Shown here one piece after another: positions 23,164-33,076 of a DNA stretch of 59,907 nt (position 1 is its first letter; the number at the start of each line of letters is the position of its first letter). The stretch comes from an uncultured Lachnospiraceae bacterium (GTDB lineage Bacteria; Bacillota; Clostridia; Lachnospirales; Lachnospiraceae): assembly GCA_947175035.1 (NCBI GenBank), contig CAMWLG010000012.1:1-59907 (forward strand). Reading direction: 5' to 3'. A program made the position numbers and the translations under genes. The notes under the pieces were generated by a model. It saw only the letters and a list, made by a program, of their open reading frames with translations, was not told the origin of the DNA and ran no database searches.

Positions 23164-24036
23164 ATGGAATTGTGGTTTTCGGAACTTCACACGCCGAATG
23201 TGAAATTGTCCATTCGTGTGGACAAGCAGATCTACAGTGGGGAGAGCGAGTTTCAGCGGATTGACGTGTTCGAGTCCCCTGAGTTCGGACGTTTCCTGAC
23301 ACTGGACGGCTACATGATGCTGACGGAGAGGGATGAATTTATTTATCACGAGATGATTGTCCATGTGCCTATGGCGGTGCACCCGGATGTGAAGAAAGTA
23401 TTGGTCATCGGTGCCGGGGATGGGGGTGCAGTGCGTGAGCTTGTCCGCTATGATACCATTGAGCATATTGATATGGTAGAGATTGATGAGCAGGTGGTAC
23501 AGGTTTGCAAGGACTACCTTCCCCAGACGGCATGTTCCTTTGACGATCCCAGGGTGCATTTGTATTTTGAGGACGGTCTGAAATATGTCCGATCCAAAGA
23601 GAATGAATACGATTTGATCATTGTGGATTCCACGGATCCTTTTGGACCGGGGGAAGGACTTTTTACCAAGGAATTTTACGGCAATTGTTATAAGGCGTTG
23701 AAGGAGGATGGTATCATGGTCAACCAGCATGAGAGTCCCTTCTACGATGCAGATGTGCTGGCATGCAAGCGGGCGCACAAACGTATTGTGGAGAGCTTTC
23801 CCATCAGCAGGGTGTATCAGGTGCATATCCCCACATACCCTTCCGGGCATTGGCTCTTTGGCTTTGCCTCCAAGCAGTATCATCCGGTGGATGACCTGCG
23901 GGCGGAGGAATGGTTGGCAAAGGGGATTTGTACCAAGTATTATACTCCGAAGCTCCATGTGGGGGCGTTCTGCCTGCCGGCTTACGTGGAGGGGCTGTTA
24001 AAGAGCGTGGAGATTATCGACGGGAAAAAGGTGTGA
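23164..24036 (+). CDS. speE: Spermidine synthase (polyamine aminopropyltransferase)
   Basis: A 290-aa aminopropyltransferase with Rossmann-like methyltransferase fold. Conserved blocks: YHEMIVHVP (61-69), VIGAGDGGAVRE (81-92), the acidic VEIDEQVV and the catalytic VDSTDPFGPGEG (154-165). It transfers the aminopropyl group from decarboxylated SAM, made by SpeD, to putrescine. AGGAGGGT precedes the start. Full family length. Confidence 0.95.
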   Translation: MELWFSELHTPNVKLSIRVDKQIYSGESEFQRIDVFESPEFGRFLTLDGYMMLTERDEFIYHEMIVHVPMAVHPDVKKVLVIGAGDGGAVRELVRYDTIEHIDMVEIDEQVVQVCKDYLPQTACSFDDPRVHLYFEDGLKYVRSKENEYDLIIVDSTDPFGPGEGLFTKEFYGNCYKALKEDGIMVNQHESPFYDADVLACKRAHKRIVESFPISRVYQVHIPTYPSGHWLFGFASKQYHPVDDLRAEEWLAKGICTKYYTPKLHVGAFCLPAYVEGLLKSVEIIDGKKV

Positions 24037-24055
24037 GAAAGGGATGATTTTTAAA

Positions 24056-25315
24056 ATGGGTAAAATCTTAATTATCGGCTGTGGTGGTGTGGCGCAGGTT
24101 GCCATTCAAAAATGTGCAAAATGTGCGGAGACTTTCACGGAAATTTGTATTGCCAGCCGCACCAAATCCAAATGTGACGCGTTGAAGGACAAGCTCTCAG
24201 GCACCACGAAGGCTGTGATTACCACGGAACAGGTGGATGCGGACAGCGTGGAGGAACTGACTGCCCTGATCAAGAAGGTGCAGCCCAAGGTGGTATTGAA
24301 TCTGGCGCTGCCTTATCAGGATCTGACCATTATGGATGCATGTCTTGCTTGTGGGGTGGATTATATTGATACCGCCAATTACGAGGCGGAGGACACAGAG
24401 AACCCTGAGTGGCGCGCCATTTATGAGAAGCGCTGTGAGGAAAAAGGGTTCACGGCATATTTTGACTATTCCTGGCAGTGGGCTTATAAAGAGCGGTTCG
24501 AGCAGGCGGGTATCATGGCCCTTTTGGGAACGGGGTTTGACCCCGGTGTTACCAGTGTGTTTACCGCCTATGCGTTGAAGCATTACTTTGACGAGATTCA
24601 TTATATTGACATTATGGACTGCAATGGCGGCGATCATGGTTATCCCTTTGCCACCAATTTTAATCCGGAGATCAATCTGCGGGAGGTGTCCGCCAATGGC
24701 TCCTATTGGGAGGATGGTCACTGGGTGGAGACGAAGCCCATGGAGATCAAGCGGGTATATCACTTTGACCAGGTGGGGGAGAAGGATATGTATCTGCTGC
24801 ACCATGAAGAGATAGAGTCTCTTGCGAAGAACATCCCTGGTGTGAAGCGCATCCGTTTCTTCATGACTTTTGGACAGAGCTATCTGACCCATATGAAATG
24901 TCTGGAAAATGTGGGGATGCTGCGCACGGATCCAGTGATGTTCGAGGGGAGGGAAATCGTGCCGATTCAGTTCCTGAAAGCGCTCCTGCCTGACCCGGCG
25001 TCCCTGGGACCCCGCACGGTGGGTAAGACAAATATCGGATGTATTTTTACAGGTGTGAAGGACGGTAGGGAGAAGTCCGTCTATATCTATAATGTGTGTG
25101 ATCATCAGGAGTGCTATCGGGAGTTGGGAAGTCAGGCAATCTCCTATACCACAGGTGTACCCGCCATGATTGGCGCCAAGCTGGTGATGGAGGGTGTCTG
25201 GAGGAAGCCCGGTGTGTTCAACGTGGAAGAATTTGATCCCGACCCCTATATGGAGGCATTGAATGAATATGGGCTTCCTTGGGTAGTGGAGGAGAATCCA
25301 GTGTTGGTTAAATAG
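24056..25315 (+). CDS. Carboxy(nor)spermidine dehydrogenase (saccharopine dehydrogenase family)
   Basis: A 419-aa protein with an N-terminal NAD(P)-binding GCGGVAQV motif (residues 8-15) and the long C-terminal domain of the saccharopine dehydrogenase family. With carboxynorspermidine decarboxylase in the same locus it is best read as CASDH/CANSDH, which joins aspartate semialdehyde and a diamine reductively. The ATG at 24056 gives the standard start MGKILIIGCGG; 24044 is an alternative. The end overlaps the convergent ABC gene by 8 bp. Confidence 0.88.
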   Translation: MGKILIIGCGGVAQVAIQKCAKCAETFTEICIASRTKSKCDALKDKLSGTTKAVITTEQVDADSVEELTALIKKVQPKVVLNLALPYQDLTIMDACLACGVDYIDTANYEAEDTENPEWRAIYEKRCEEKGFTAYFDYSWQWAYKERFEQAGIMALLGTGFDPGVTSVFTAYALKHYFDEIHYIDIMDCNGGDHGYPFATNFNPEINLREVSANGSYWEDGHWVETKPMEIKRVYHFDQVGEKDMYLLHHEEIESLAKNIPGVKRIRFFMTFGQSYLTHMKCLENVGMLRTDPVMFEGREIVPIQFLKALLPDPASLGPRTVGKTNIGCIFTGVKDGREKSVYIYNVCDHQECYRELGSQAISYTTGVPAMIGAKLVMEGVWRKPGVFNVEEFDPDPYMEALNEYGLPWVVEENPVLVK

Positions 25316-26978
25316 TGATTACCCTGTCCGCCATCTGGATCGTGGACGGCCTGTGCGCAATCATCACAATGGTTCTCTTGCCTTGGATGTTTTTCAATGC
25401 CTGATTTACCTTGTATTCCGAATCGGAGTCCAGTGCGGAGGTCGCTTCATCTAACAAGATCACCGGGGCAGCGCTGATAATTGCTCTTGCTATGGCAATT
25501 CTTTGGCGCTGACCGCCGGACAAATTCACACCGCCTTCTTGTATCATCGTGTGATATCCATCCGCTGTTGCCATGATAAACTCGTGTGCATTGGCCATTT
25601 TTGCCGCGCGCTCCACTTCCTCATCCGTGGCATTTTCTTTTCCGTATCGAATATTTTCCTGTATCGTGGCATTGAATAGATAAGCATCCTGTGGCACGTA
25701 TGCAATATCGCTGCGTACTTTGGACAAAGGGTTCTCTCGGATGTTTTTACCATTGACATAGATGTCTCCGGACTCCACAGGATACAGGCCTAATATCAGC
25801 TTGGAAAGCGTGGTTTTGCCACAGCCTGACGGGCCGGTGATGGCGACACATTCATTTTTCATAATTGTGAGAGAAAAGTCCTTTAGCACCTGCTGACCTT
25901 CCTCATAAGCGAAGTTGATGTTTTTCACCTGTAATGCACAGGCGTAATTTTCCTCCATATTTTGATCAATTTTTTGATTTATATCGGAAGTCTGATCAGC
26001 ATACCAATTTTCAGGCTCCCTTTCTTCATCCAGAAATTCAAAGATATTTTCTGCGTTGGCAATACACGCTGATAATTCCGGTATATATTTTCCAATCATC
26101 AGAAATTGCCTTGAGAATTTGCCATAAATCGTATAAATCCCTGCCAATGCACCCAATGTAGTAATTCCTTGGTTCACGAAATAAATGCCAATCAGCAGGA
26201 AGAATAAAATGCACAACAAATCACAGCCCACAGTAATGCTCTCCAGCGTTGAGGTCTTTATGATATAGGATTTATTCGTCTTGTAGTATTCGTCATTGCA
26301 TGCAAAAGCCTGTTCAAGCTTCCTTCTCCCTGTGCGAAACATGCGGATGGTTACCATTCCCTGAATGATATCCGACATATGCTCTGTCATGGATTTATTG
26401 ATTGCAGAAAGCTTTTTATTTGTTTGATGGATTGGATTCACCATAAGCATATCTGCAAGGAGAATCACACAATTAATGAATACGAGGCATAGTGTAAGCT
26501 GCCAGCAGAAAATAAACATTGGCACAAGAAATACAATCACCTCTATGATGGGCATGACAACGCGCCGAAACCTTGAGCCATAGATAGCGCCCATTTTTGT
26601 CAAATCATAGGAGATCTTAGATATCAGCTCACCGCTGTGATGCTTCTCGTAATAGGCAAAGGGTAAATGTAATTCCTCATCCAAAACCTCGCTGGAAAGC
26701 TGTCCAAATATTCGTTTTGCCTCAACATTATAGACAATCGTACTGGCCCTGTAGAGCAAAAGCGATAAGAAACCCGCGCATACAATCACGCATATGGAAG
26801 TCAATAGTTGATGATATTCTCCTGTGGGTGCAATGTCCACAACCTGCTTCATCAGCAATGACCCCATCACAGAGAACATTGCAAAGCAAACGCTCATTCC
26901 CAAAATGGCCAACAGATAGATCGGCGCCCGCTTTCCCATTACGGTCATGCTTCGAAAGAATGTCTTTGTCTTTTTCAT
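25308..26978 (-). CDS. ABC exporter half-transporter, second of a pair
   Basis: A 556-aa fused permease-ATPase: six helices in residues 20-310, then an ATPase domain with Walker A GPSGCGKTT, signature LSGGQRQRIAIARAI and Walker B VILLDEATSALD. It overlaps the upstream half-transporter by 4 bases, so the two form a heterodimer. Such pairs export peptides, lipids or drugs; the substrate is unknown. It interrupts the polyamine locus on the opposite strand. Confidence 0.9.
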   Translation of the reverse strand: MKKTKTFFRSMTVMGKRAPIYLLAILGMSVCFAMFSVMGSLLMKQVVDIAPTGEYHQLLTSICVIVCAGFLSLLLYRASTIVYNVEAKRIFGQLSSEVLDEELHLPFAYYEKHHSGELISKISYDLTKMGAIYGSRFRRVVMPIIEVIVFLVPMFIFCWQLTLCLVFINCVILLADMLMVNPIHQTNKKLSAINKSMTEHMSDIIQGMVTIRMFRTGRRKLEQAFACNDEYYKTNKSYIIKTSTLESITVGCDLLCILFFLLIGIYFVNQGITTLGALAGIYTIYGKFSRQFLMIGKYIPELSACIANAENIFEFLDEEREPENWYADQTSDINQKIDQNMEENYACALQVKNINFAYEEGQQVLKDFSLTIMKNECVAITGPSGCGKTTLSKLILGLYPVESGDIYVNGKNIRENPLSKVRSDIAYVPQDAYLFNATIQENIRYGKENATDEEVERAAKMANAHEFIMATADGYHTMIQEGGVNLSGGQRQRIAIARAIISAAPVILLDEATSALDSDSEYKVNQALKNIQGKRTIVMIAHRPSTIQMADRVITI

Positions 26979-28630
26979 GAAACATCCACCTGCCCTTCTG
27001 TCAATCTTCCGTTCTCAAGCCTGTATATGTGATTACAATTTTTTATGGTGTTAAGTCTGTGTGCAATTGTGATACAGGTCTTATTTTGTCCTATTTGCTC
27101 AAGAGCCCTTTGAATTTCATTTTCCGCCGCAACATCTACCGATGAAGTCGGCTCATCCATAATCAGGATGGGTGCATTTTTCAGTATCGCCCTGGCGATG
27201 GACAAACGTTGTTTCTGTCCTCCGGACAGCCTTGTTCCCCGCTCTCCGATCACCGTATCATAGCCCTCCGGAAGCGATTCAATAAAATCATGAATATCAG
27301 CTTCCTTACAAGCCTTCACAACTGCTTCGTGGGTAGCATCCATGGAGCCAAAGGCAACATTTTCCTCTATACTCATCGGAAATAAAAACACATCCTGCGA
27401 TACAAGGCTGATTCTGTCCCGCAAAGCCTTTTTATCCCATTCTCTGATACTTTTCCCATAAAACATGATATCGCCGCCAAAATCGTCATACAATCCGCAC
27501 AGGAGATTTACAATGGTACTTTTTCCGCCGCCTGATTCTCCCACAAAGGCAATATTATCGCCTGAGGATATCGTCAGATTCACGTCCTTCAGCACGGGGG
27601 TATCATCATAGGCAAAGCTTAAATTCTTAAGCTCAATCATCTTGTCTACGTCTCGTACATCCTCGCCCGTATATTGGCTGGAGGACTCATCTTTCCCCGC
27701 CAAAACTTTTTCTATTCTGTCAATACTGACCATGCCGGAAGCTGCGTCAACAAACGCAAAGGGAAGCCCGATAAAGCTCTCCACAAATCTGCCCAAAATC
27801 AGTACAAACGCCAACAGATTTCCCACAGAAAAATCGCCCCTGCTTACCAGGAATGCAGCATACAGTGCACAGATAATACTTGGCAGCCACGTAAGCATTT
27901 GTCTGATGACCAGGATGGTATTGGTGATGCTCACTCTTTTTTGTTCATTTTCTACCAGGTCTTTCGCTGCCCCATCCATCTTTTCCCGAAATAGCTTTTC
28001 CAATCCAAAGGCTCTGACAATCACGATGCCGCTTACAGCGCTTTGCGCAATATCCGCCATGGCGTCCGTCTTTTGCCGATATGTCTGAGTGAGCTTTTGT
28101 ATTCTCTTGACAAAGTAGTTCGCAATCCCCAAAATCAACGGATAGCAGATCAGCATCAGCATAAAAAGCGTGAATTTCATACGGGCAACATATACGGCAT
28201 ACACGATGGTCGCGATCAAGCTGCCTATCATATCAGGCAGGATAGAGTTTAGGAACTCATTTACCGTCCCGATATCGCCGATGAGTTTGTTAAGAATCGT
28301 ACCGGTATTATTAGAGGTGATATATCGGTATTCTATCCGGTAAAGCTTTTCTGCAACAAGTCCGCGATACTTGGTGGAAACCACATTGGCAAATGTGCCT
28401 GCGAAAAAGCTCGTGGCAAAGCTTGCAATAAATCCCACGATGACAAGTATCACAAACACATAGACAGTATCTGTAAAATCCAGCAGGGTTCCCTGCAGCA
28501 TTTCATCCACTAATGTACTGATTATGGAATTGCCCTTGGTAACACAGAGGCTTACGACAATGCTTGTTATGATCTCAAGCAACAGCAATGGACTTGCCTT
28601 TATCACCAGTTTTGTAATCTTCTTTTGCAT
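26975..28630 (-). CDS. ABC exporter half-transporter, first of a pair
   Basis: A 551-aa fused permease-ATPase with six helices and Walker A GESGGGKST, signature LSGGQKQRLSIARAI and Walker B ILIMDEPTSSVD. In this copy the residue after Walker B is Pro rather than Ala and the catalytic Glu is kept (DEPTS). Translationally coupled to the second half-transporter. Divergent from an AraC-type regulator that probably controls it. Confidence 0.9.
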   Translation of the reverse strand: MQKKITKLVIKASPLLLLEIITSIVVSLCVTKGNSIISTLVDEMLQGTLLDFTDTVYVFVILVIVGFIASFATSFFAGTFANVVSTKYRGLVAEKLYRIEYRYITSNNTGTILNKLIGDIGTVNEFLNSILPDMIGSLIATIVYAVYVARMKFTLFMLMLICYPLILGIANYFVKRIQKLTQTYRQKTDAMADIAQSAVSGIVIVRAFGLEKLFREKMDGAAKDLVENEQKRVSITNTILVIRQMLTWLPSIICALYAAFLVSRGDFSVGNLLAFVLILGRFVESFIGLPFAFVDAASGMVSIDRIEKVLAGKDESSSQYTGEDVRDVDKMIELKNLSFAYDDTPVLKDVNLTISSGDNIAFVGESGGGKSTIVNLLCGLYDDFGGDIMFYGKSIREWDKKALRDRISLVSQDVFLFPMSIEENVAFGSMDATHEAVVKACKEADIHDFIESLPEGYDTVIGERGTRLSGGQKQRLSIARAILKNAPILIMDEPTSSVDVAAENEIQRALEQIGQNKTCITIAHRLNTIKNCNHIYRLENGRLTEGQVDVS

Positions 28631-28771
28631 AAGCTCATTCCCCTTACGAATTTTATGTATCTATGCCCCATTATACAGACATAAAAGGGTAAACAATATC
28701 TGTTTTTTGGCGTGACAACTTGACTTTTTTACTCTTTTATGTCATTGTTGAGTCAAGAGGAGGGGACTGTC

Positions 28772-29623
28772 ATGCCTGAGCCGATTCCAGAGGGAAGTAA
28801 TTTCTGTATTAAACACCGCTTGATGCCTGCTGATTATAAGATGCCCTATATGCAGATGAATAACAATTTCTATTCCATGGGGTTTCTCATCAGAGGTGAC
28901 CGAACCACAATCACGCCGATTATGACCTATACACAGCATCCGGGGGCGCTGGGTGTTCGTCCGCCGTTCCAATATCACCAGACATTTCCGGCATCTGACG
29001 AGCCATACGAAAGCATACTGGTTAAGTTTAATTTGGATTTTGTAAAGCCATTTACGGATGTCTATGGACTTCAGATCATGGATGTGGTCTATGCATATCC
29101 ATCAAATACGTTTGAAAAAGAATATGAAGAGAAATTGTATCGCTTATTTTTGGATATGGTTGATGTGTATAACAGCGATTCCGACTTTAAGGAGTTTACA
29201 TTGCAATGCATGCTGTTCCAAGTATTCATCATCATTATAGAACATCGTATCTCGAATAAAAATGCCATCATATATAAAACATCTCTGTCAAAGGAAATGA
29301 TGGAGAGTATTTGTTTCCTCGAAAGTCATTATCAGGAAGATTTTACCATGGATGATGTCGCAGGCATGGTAGGGTTTTCGCCGTCCTATTTTTCCAAAAT
29401 TTTTAAAAAGCAATTAGGGAAAACTTATTCCGAATATTTAAGTATAGTTCGAATCAGCCACGCGGAATCGCTGTTGATCAACACAGGTAAATCCATCACC
29501 GAGATCGCTATGGAAACAGGATTTTCCTATAGCAGCAAACTGACGGAGGCATTTAAACGAAGCGTTGGGATCACGCCGTTGGAATACAGGAAAACATATG
29601 TTGATCCTTACACAAAACAGTGA
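28772..29623 (+). CDS. AraC-family transcriptional regulator
   Basis: A 283-aa protein with an N-terminal cupin-like sensor domain and a C-terminal double HTH of AraC/XylS type (about 180-278; EDFTMDDVAGMVGFSPSYF and ITEIAMETGFSYSSKLTEAF). GAGGAGGGG precedes the ATG at 28772, which is chosen over 28739. It is divergent from the ABC exporter pair across 141 bp and likely regulates it. The inducer is unknown. Confidence 0.88.
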   Translation: MPEPIPEGSNFCIKHRLMPADYKMPYMQMNNNFYSMGFLIRGDRTTITPIMTYTQHPGALGVRPPFQYHQTFPASDEPYESILVKFNLDFVKPFTDVYGLQIMDVVYAYPSNTFEKEYEEKLYRLFLDMVDVYNSDSDFKEFTLQCMLFQVFIIIIEHRISNKNAIIYKTSLSKEMMESICFLESHYQEDFTMDDVAGMVGFSPSYFSKIFKKQLGKTYSEYLSIVRISHAESLLINTGKSITEIAMETGFSYSSKLTEAFKRSVGITPLEYRKTYVDPYTKQ

Positions 29624-29720
29624 AAAGCTTTGCAAAATAAGTTGTAATCAATAAGAAATAATGTATACTAAATAATGTATGGCTTCATGGAGCGGAAAAA
29701 GAATTAAAGGGAGACAAACC

Positions 29721-30899
29721 ATGAATTTTGAGGAGTTACCTACCCCCTGTTATGTGGTGGACGAGGCGTTGATTGAGAGGAATCTGGATATCTTGCATGG
29801 TGTGGCACAGCGGACGGGAGCTAAGATTTTGTTGGCGCAGAAGGCTTTCTCCAACTATGCCCTCTATCCGCTCATCGGCAGCAGGCTAAGCGGAGCCACG
29901 GCAAGCGGCTTGTTCGAGGCGAGGCTGGGGGCGGAGGAGTTGGTGCTGCCGCTTCGGGCGAAAGGAAAGCTTTGCGAGAACCATATTTTTTCTCCTGCTT
30001 ACAGGGAGGACGAGTTTTCGCAGATTTTGAAATATTGTGATCATATCGTATTTAATTCCTGGCGACAGGTGGAGAAATTTGGTCCTCAGGCGAAGGCGGC
30101 GGGGAAACAAATCGGGCTGCGCATCAATCCGGAATTCTCCACCCAAGAGGGACATGAGATTTATGACCCTTGTGCGCCCGGTTCCAGACTGGGTGTGACG
30201 TTGGTAGAGTTTGCCGCAGGGTGCAGGCGGAAGGCGGGCAGACAGACATTGTTGGAGCTGCTGGACGGGCTGCATTTCCATACACTCTGCGAGCAGGATG
30301 CGGACGCGCTGCAGCAGACCTTGGAGGTGGTGGAGCGAAAGTTTGGGAGCTTTTTTAAGCATATCAAGTGGCTGAATTTCGGCGGCGGCCACCACATTAC
30401 CAGACCGGGATATGATATTGCCTGTCTGGAACAATGTATCAATCATATACAGGACAAGTATGATCTGCAGGTGTATTTGGAGCCGGGGGAGGCTGTGGCG
30501 CTGAATGCAGGTTTCTTGGTGACGACGGTTTTGGAGGTGCAGCATAAAGATATCGACATTGCCATTTTGGACACTTCCGCTGCCTGTCATATGCCGGATG
30601 TGTTGGAGATGCCCTACCGTCCGCCTTTACAGAATAGTGGAGAGCCGGGGGAAAAGGCTCATACATACCGCTTGGGCGGCCCCACCTGTCTGGCGGGGGA
30701 TATCATTGGGGACTATTCCTTTGACACATCTCTGCAAGAGGGCGATAGATTGGTGTTTGAGGATATGGCAATCTATTCCATGGTGAAAAACAATACTTTT
30801 AACGGAATGCCCTTGCCTGCCATTATGATGAAGAATAAAGATGGGGAGTATCGTGTTTGGAAACAGTTTGATTATGAGGATTTTAAGGGACGCTTGTAG
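29721..30899 (+). CDS. nspC: Carboxynorspermidine/carboxyspermidine decarboxylase
   Basis: A 392-aa PLP enzyme of the alanine racemase/group IV decarboxylase fold. Lys41 in ILLAQKAFSNYALYP is the PLP lysine, NFGGGHHIT is the phosphate-binding glycine loop, and YRLGGPTCLAGDIIGDY carries the active-site cysteine. It removes CO2 from carboxyspermidine or carboxynorspermidine made by the dehydrogenase upstream. AAAGGGAG precedes the start. Confidence 0.93.
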   Translation: MNFEELPTPCYVVDEALIERNLDILHGVAQRTGAKILLAQKAFSNYALYPLIGSRLSGATASGLFEARLGAEELVLPLRAKGKLCENHIFSPAYREDEFSQILKYCDHIVFNSWRQVEKFGPQAKAAGKQIGLRINPEFSTQEGHEIYDPCAPGSRLGVTLVEFAAGCRRKAGRQTLLELLDGLHFHTLCEQDADALQQTLEVVERKFGSFFKHIKWLNFGGGHHITRPGYDIACLEQCINHIQDKYDLQVYLEPGEAVALNAGFLVTTVLEVQHKDIDIAILDTSAACHMPDVLEMPYRPPLQNSGEPGEKAHTYRLGGPTCLAGDIIGDYSFDTSLQEGDRLVFEDMAIYSMVKNNTFNGMPLPAIMMKNKDGEYRVWKQFDYEDFKGRL

Positions 30900-30925
30900 A
30901 AATTGAGAAAGGGTTTGGTATCAAT

Positions 30926-32020
30926 ATGAGAATCATCACGAAGACAACTCCCGCATCGGACGGGTATCATATGCCGGCGGAGTATGAACCTCATAGGGGA
31001 TGCATCATGATTTTCCCGGAGAGGGCGGATTCATGGCAGTATGGCGGCTATGCGGCCCGCAGGGCTTTTGCGCAGGTGGCGGAGGTGATCGCCCGCTCGG
31101 AGGAGGTGACCGTCTGTGCGTCCGCTGCCCAGTATGACAATGCCCGTGCCATGCTCCCGCCGCAGATTCGTGTGGTGGAGATGTCCAGCAATGACGCATG
31201 GGCCAGGGACTATGCGCCCACCTTCGTGGTGAGGGATGGAGATGTGCGTGGAATTGACTGGGGTTTTAACGCATGGGGAGGCCTGCATGATGGGTTGTAT
31301 TTCCCGTGGGACAGGGATAATGCCATGGCCCGCAAGCTCTGTGATTTGTTCCAAAAGGATGTGTACTGCAAAAGGGATTTTATCTTGGAAGGGGGCTCTA
31401 TCCATGTGGATGGGGAGGGAACCTGTCTGGTGACGGAGAGCTGCCTGTTGAGTGAAGGGCGCAACCCGAAGCTGACACGGGAGGAGATTGAGCAGACTTT
31501 GCGGGAGTATCTGGGGGTGTCGGTGGTCATTTGGCTGCCCTGTGGAATCTATCACGACGAGACCAACGAACATGTGGATAATATCTGTGCCTTTGTGAAG
31601 CCCGGCGAGGTGGTGCTGGCATGGGCGGAGGATGAGACGGACGTGCAGTATGAAATGTCAAAACGCTGTCTGGAAGTGTTGGAAGGGGTTGTGGATGCTA
31701 AGGGAAGGCATATCAAGGTACATAAGCTTCCCCTGCCCAAGCCCGTGACTATGACGGCGCAGGAGTGCGAAGGGCTGGATGCCTGCTGGGACGAGCCTAC
31801 CCGCACTCCGGGGGAACGGCTGGCAGCTTCCTATGTGAATTTCTATATCTCCAATGCACATATTGTCATGCCGGGCTTTGGAGATCCTATGGACGAGCGC
31901 GCAAAGGAAGTCCTGCAGGGTTTGTTCCCGGAGCGGGAAGTGGTACAGATTTATGCAAGGGATATCCTGATTGGCGGGGGAAATATTCACTGTATCACAC
32001 AGCAGATTCCAAAAGACTAG
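30926..32020 (+). CDS. aguA: Agmatine deiminase
   Basis: A 364-aa enzyme of the peptidyl-arginine deiminase-like (guanidino-group modifying) family. WARDYAPTF holds Asp95, and Cys356 in GGGNIHCITQQ near the C-terminus is the nucleophile. It converts agmatine, made by the arginine decarboxylase at 20.9 kb, into N-carbamoylputrescine and ammonia. It lies 26 bp after nspC and 34 bp before the amidase, so all three are one operon. Confidence 0.95.
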   Translation: MRIITKTTPASDGYHMPAEYEPHRGCIMIFPERADSWQYGGYAARRAFAQVAEVIARSEEVTVCASAAQYDNARAMLPPQIRVVEMSSNDAWARDYAPTFVVRDGDVRGIDWGFNAWGGLHDGLYFPWDRDNAMARKLCDLFQKDVYCKRDFILEGGSIHVDGEGTCLVTESCLLSEGRNPKLTREEIEQTLREYLGVSVVIWLPCGIYHDETNEHVDNICAFVKPGEVVLAWAEDETDVQYEMSKRCLEVLEGVVDAKGRHIKVHKLPLPKPVTMTAQECEGLDACWDEPTRTPGERLAASYVNFYISNAHIVMPGFGDPMDERAKEVLQGLFPEREVVQIYARDILIGGGNIHCITQQIPKD

Positions 32021-32054
32021 AGGGAAAAAGTAATCAGGGATAGGAGAGAAATGT

Positions 32055-32936
32055 ATGAGACAAGTGACCGTGGCGGCAGCGCAGATGTACTGCAACCGTT
32101 CCAGAGAAGAGAATATTGCCACAGCTGACAGGCTGGTGCGGGAGGCCGCGGCAAAGGGGGCGCAGATCGTGCTTTTGCCCGAACTTTTCGAGACATGGTA
32201 TTTCTGTCAGGAAAGAAATTATGCCTCCTACAAGATAGCGACAACTGTGTCAGAAAATCCTGCAATCCTGCATTTTCAGCGGGTTGCGAAGGAATTGGGG
32301 CTTGTGCTTCCCATTAGCTTTTTTGAGAGGGAGGGCAATGTGACCTACAATTCTATAGCGGTGCTTGACGCGGACGGAGAGGTGTTGGGTGTATACCGTA
32401 AGACACATATTCCGGACGATCATTTTTATCAGGAGAAGTTTTATTTTACGCCAGGAAACACAGGCTTCAAGGTGTGGAATACCCGATATGGCAGGATTGG
32501 AGTGGGCATCTGTTGGGATCAGTGGTTCCCTGAGGCGGCCCGCTGTATGGCACTTATGGGGGCGGATCTTCTGTTTTACCCCACGGCGATTGGCTCGGAG
32601 CCCATCATTGACTGTGACAGCATGCCCCATTGGAGGCGCTGTATGCAGGGTCACGCCGCAGCCAACGTGATGCCTGTCATTGCAGCCAACCGTATCGGAA
32701 AAGAGGAAGTGACACCAACGTCAGACAACAACAATCAAAAGTCCGAGCTGGTTTTCTACGGCTCTTCCTTTATCACAGACGAGACCGGCGAGGTGAAGGA
32801 GGATGCAGGTCGCACGGAGGAGTGTGTGATTTGTCATTCTATTGATTTGGAGGCGGTAGAGGAGCTGCGTTTTTCATGGGGGTTATTCCGTGACCGCCGT
32901 CCGGAGATGTATAAAGAGATAGGGTCAAACCTGTGA
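32055..32936 (+). CDS. aguB: N-carbamoylputrescine amidase
   Basis: A 293-aa nitrilase-superfamily enzyme. The catalytic triad is Glu43 (LLPELFET), Lys116 (YRKTHIPDD) and Cys153 (VGICWDQWFPEAAR). It splits N-carbamoylputrescine into putrescine, CO2 and ammonia, completing the arginine route. GGAGAG precedes the start. Normal family length. Confidence 0.95.
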   Translation: MRQVTVAAAQMYCNRSREENIATADRLVREAAAKGAQIVLLPELFETWYFCQERNYASYKIATTVSENPAILHFQRVAKELGLVLPISFFEREGNVTYNSIAVLDADGEVLGVYRKTHIPDDHFYQEKFYFTPGNTGFKVWNTRYGRIGVGICWDQWFPEAARCMALMGADLLFYPTAIGSEPIIDCDSMPHWRRCMQGHAAANVMPVIAANRIGKEEVTPTSDNNNQKSELVFYGSSFITDETGEVKEDAGRTEECVICHSIDLEAVEELRFSWGLFRDRRPEMYKEIGSNL

Positions 32937-33076
32937 TGTTGCATAAAACTGGAACAGACAAAAACTGTACATATTCCCATAGTTGTGATAAAATAATTCC
33001 ACAAAGTATTTTGGCGGAGTGAGGTTAGCCTGATGGTCACACGCCGGTCGGGCTGACATAGAAAGGTGTGGCTTTT

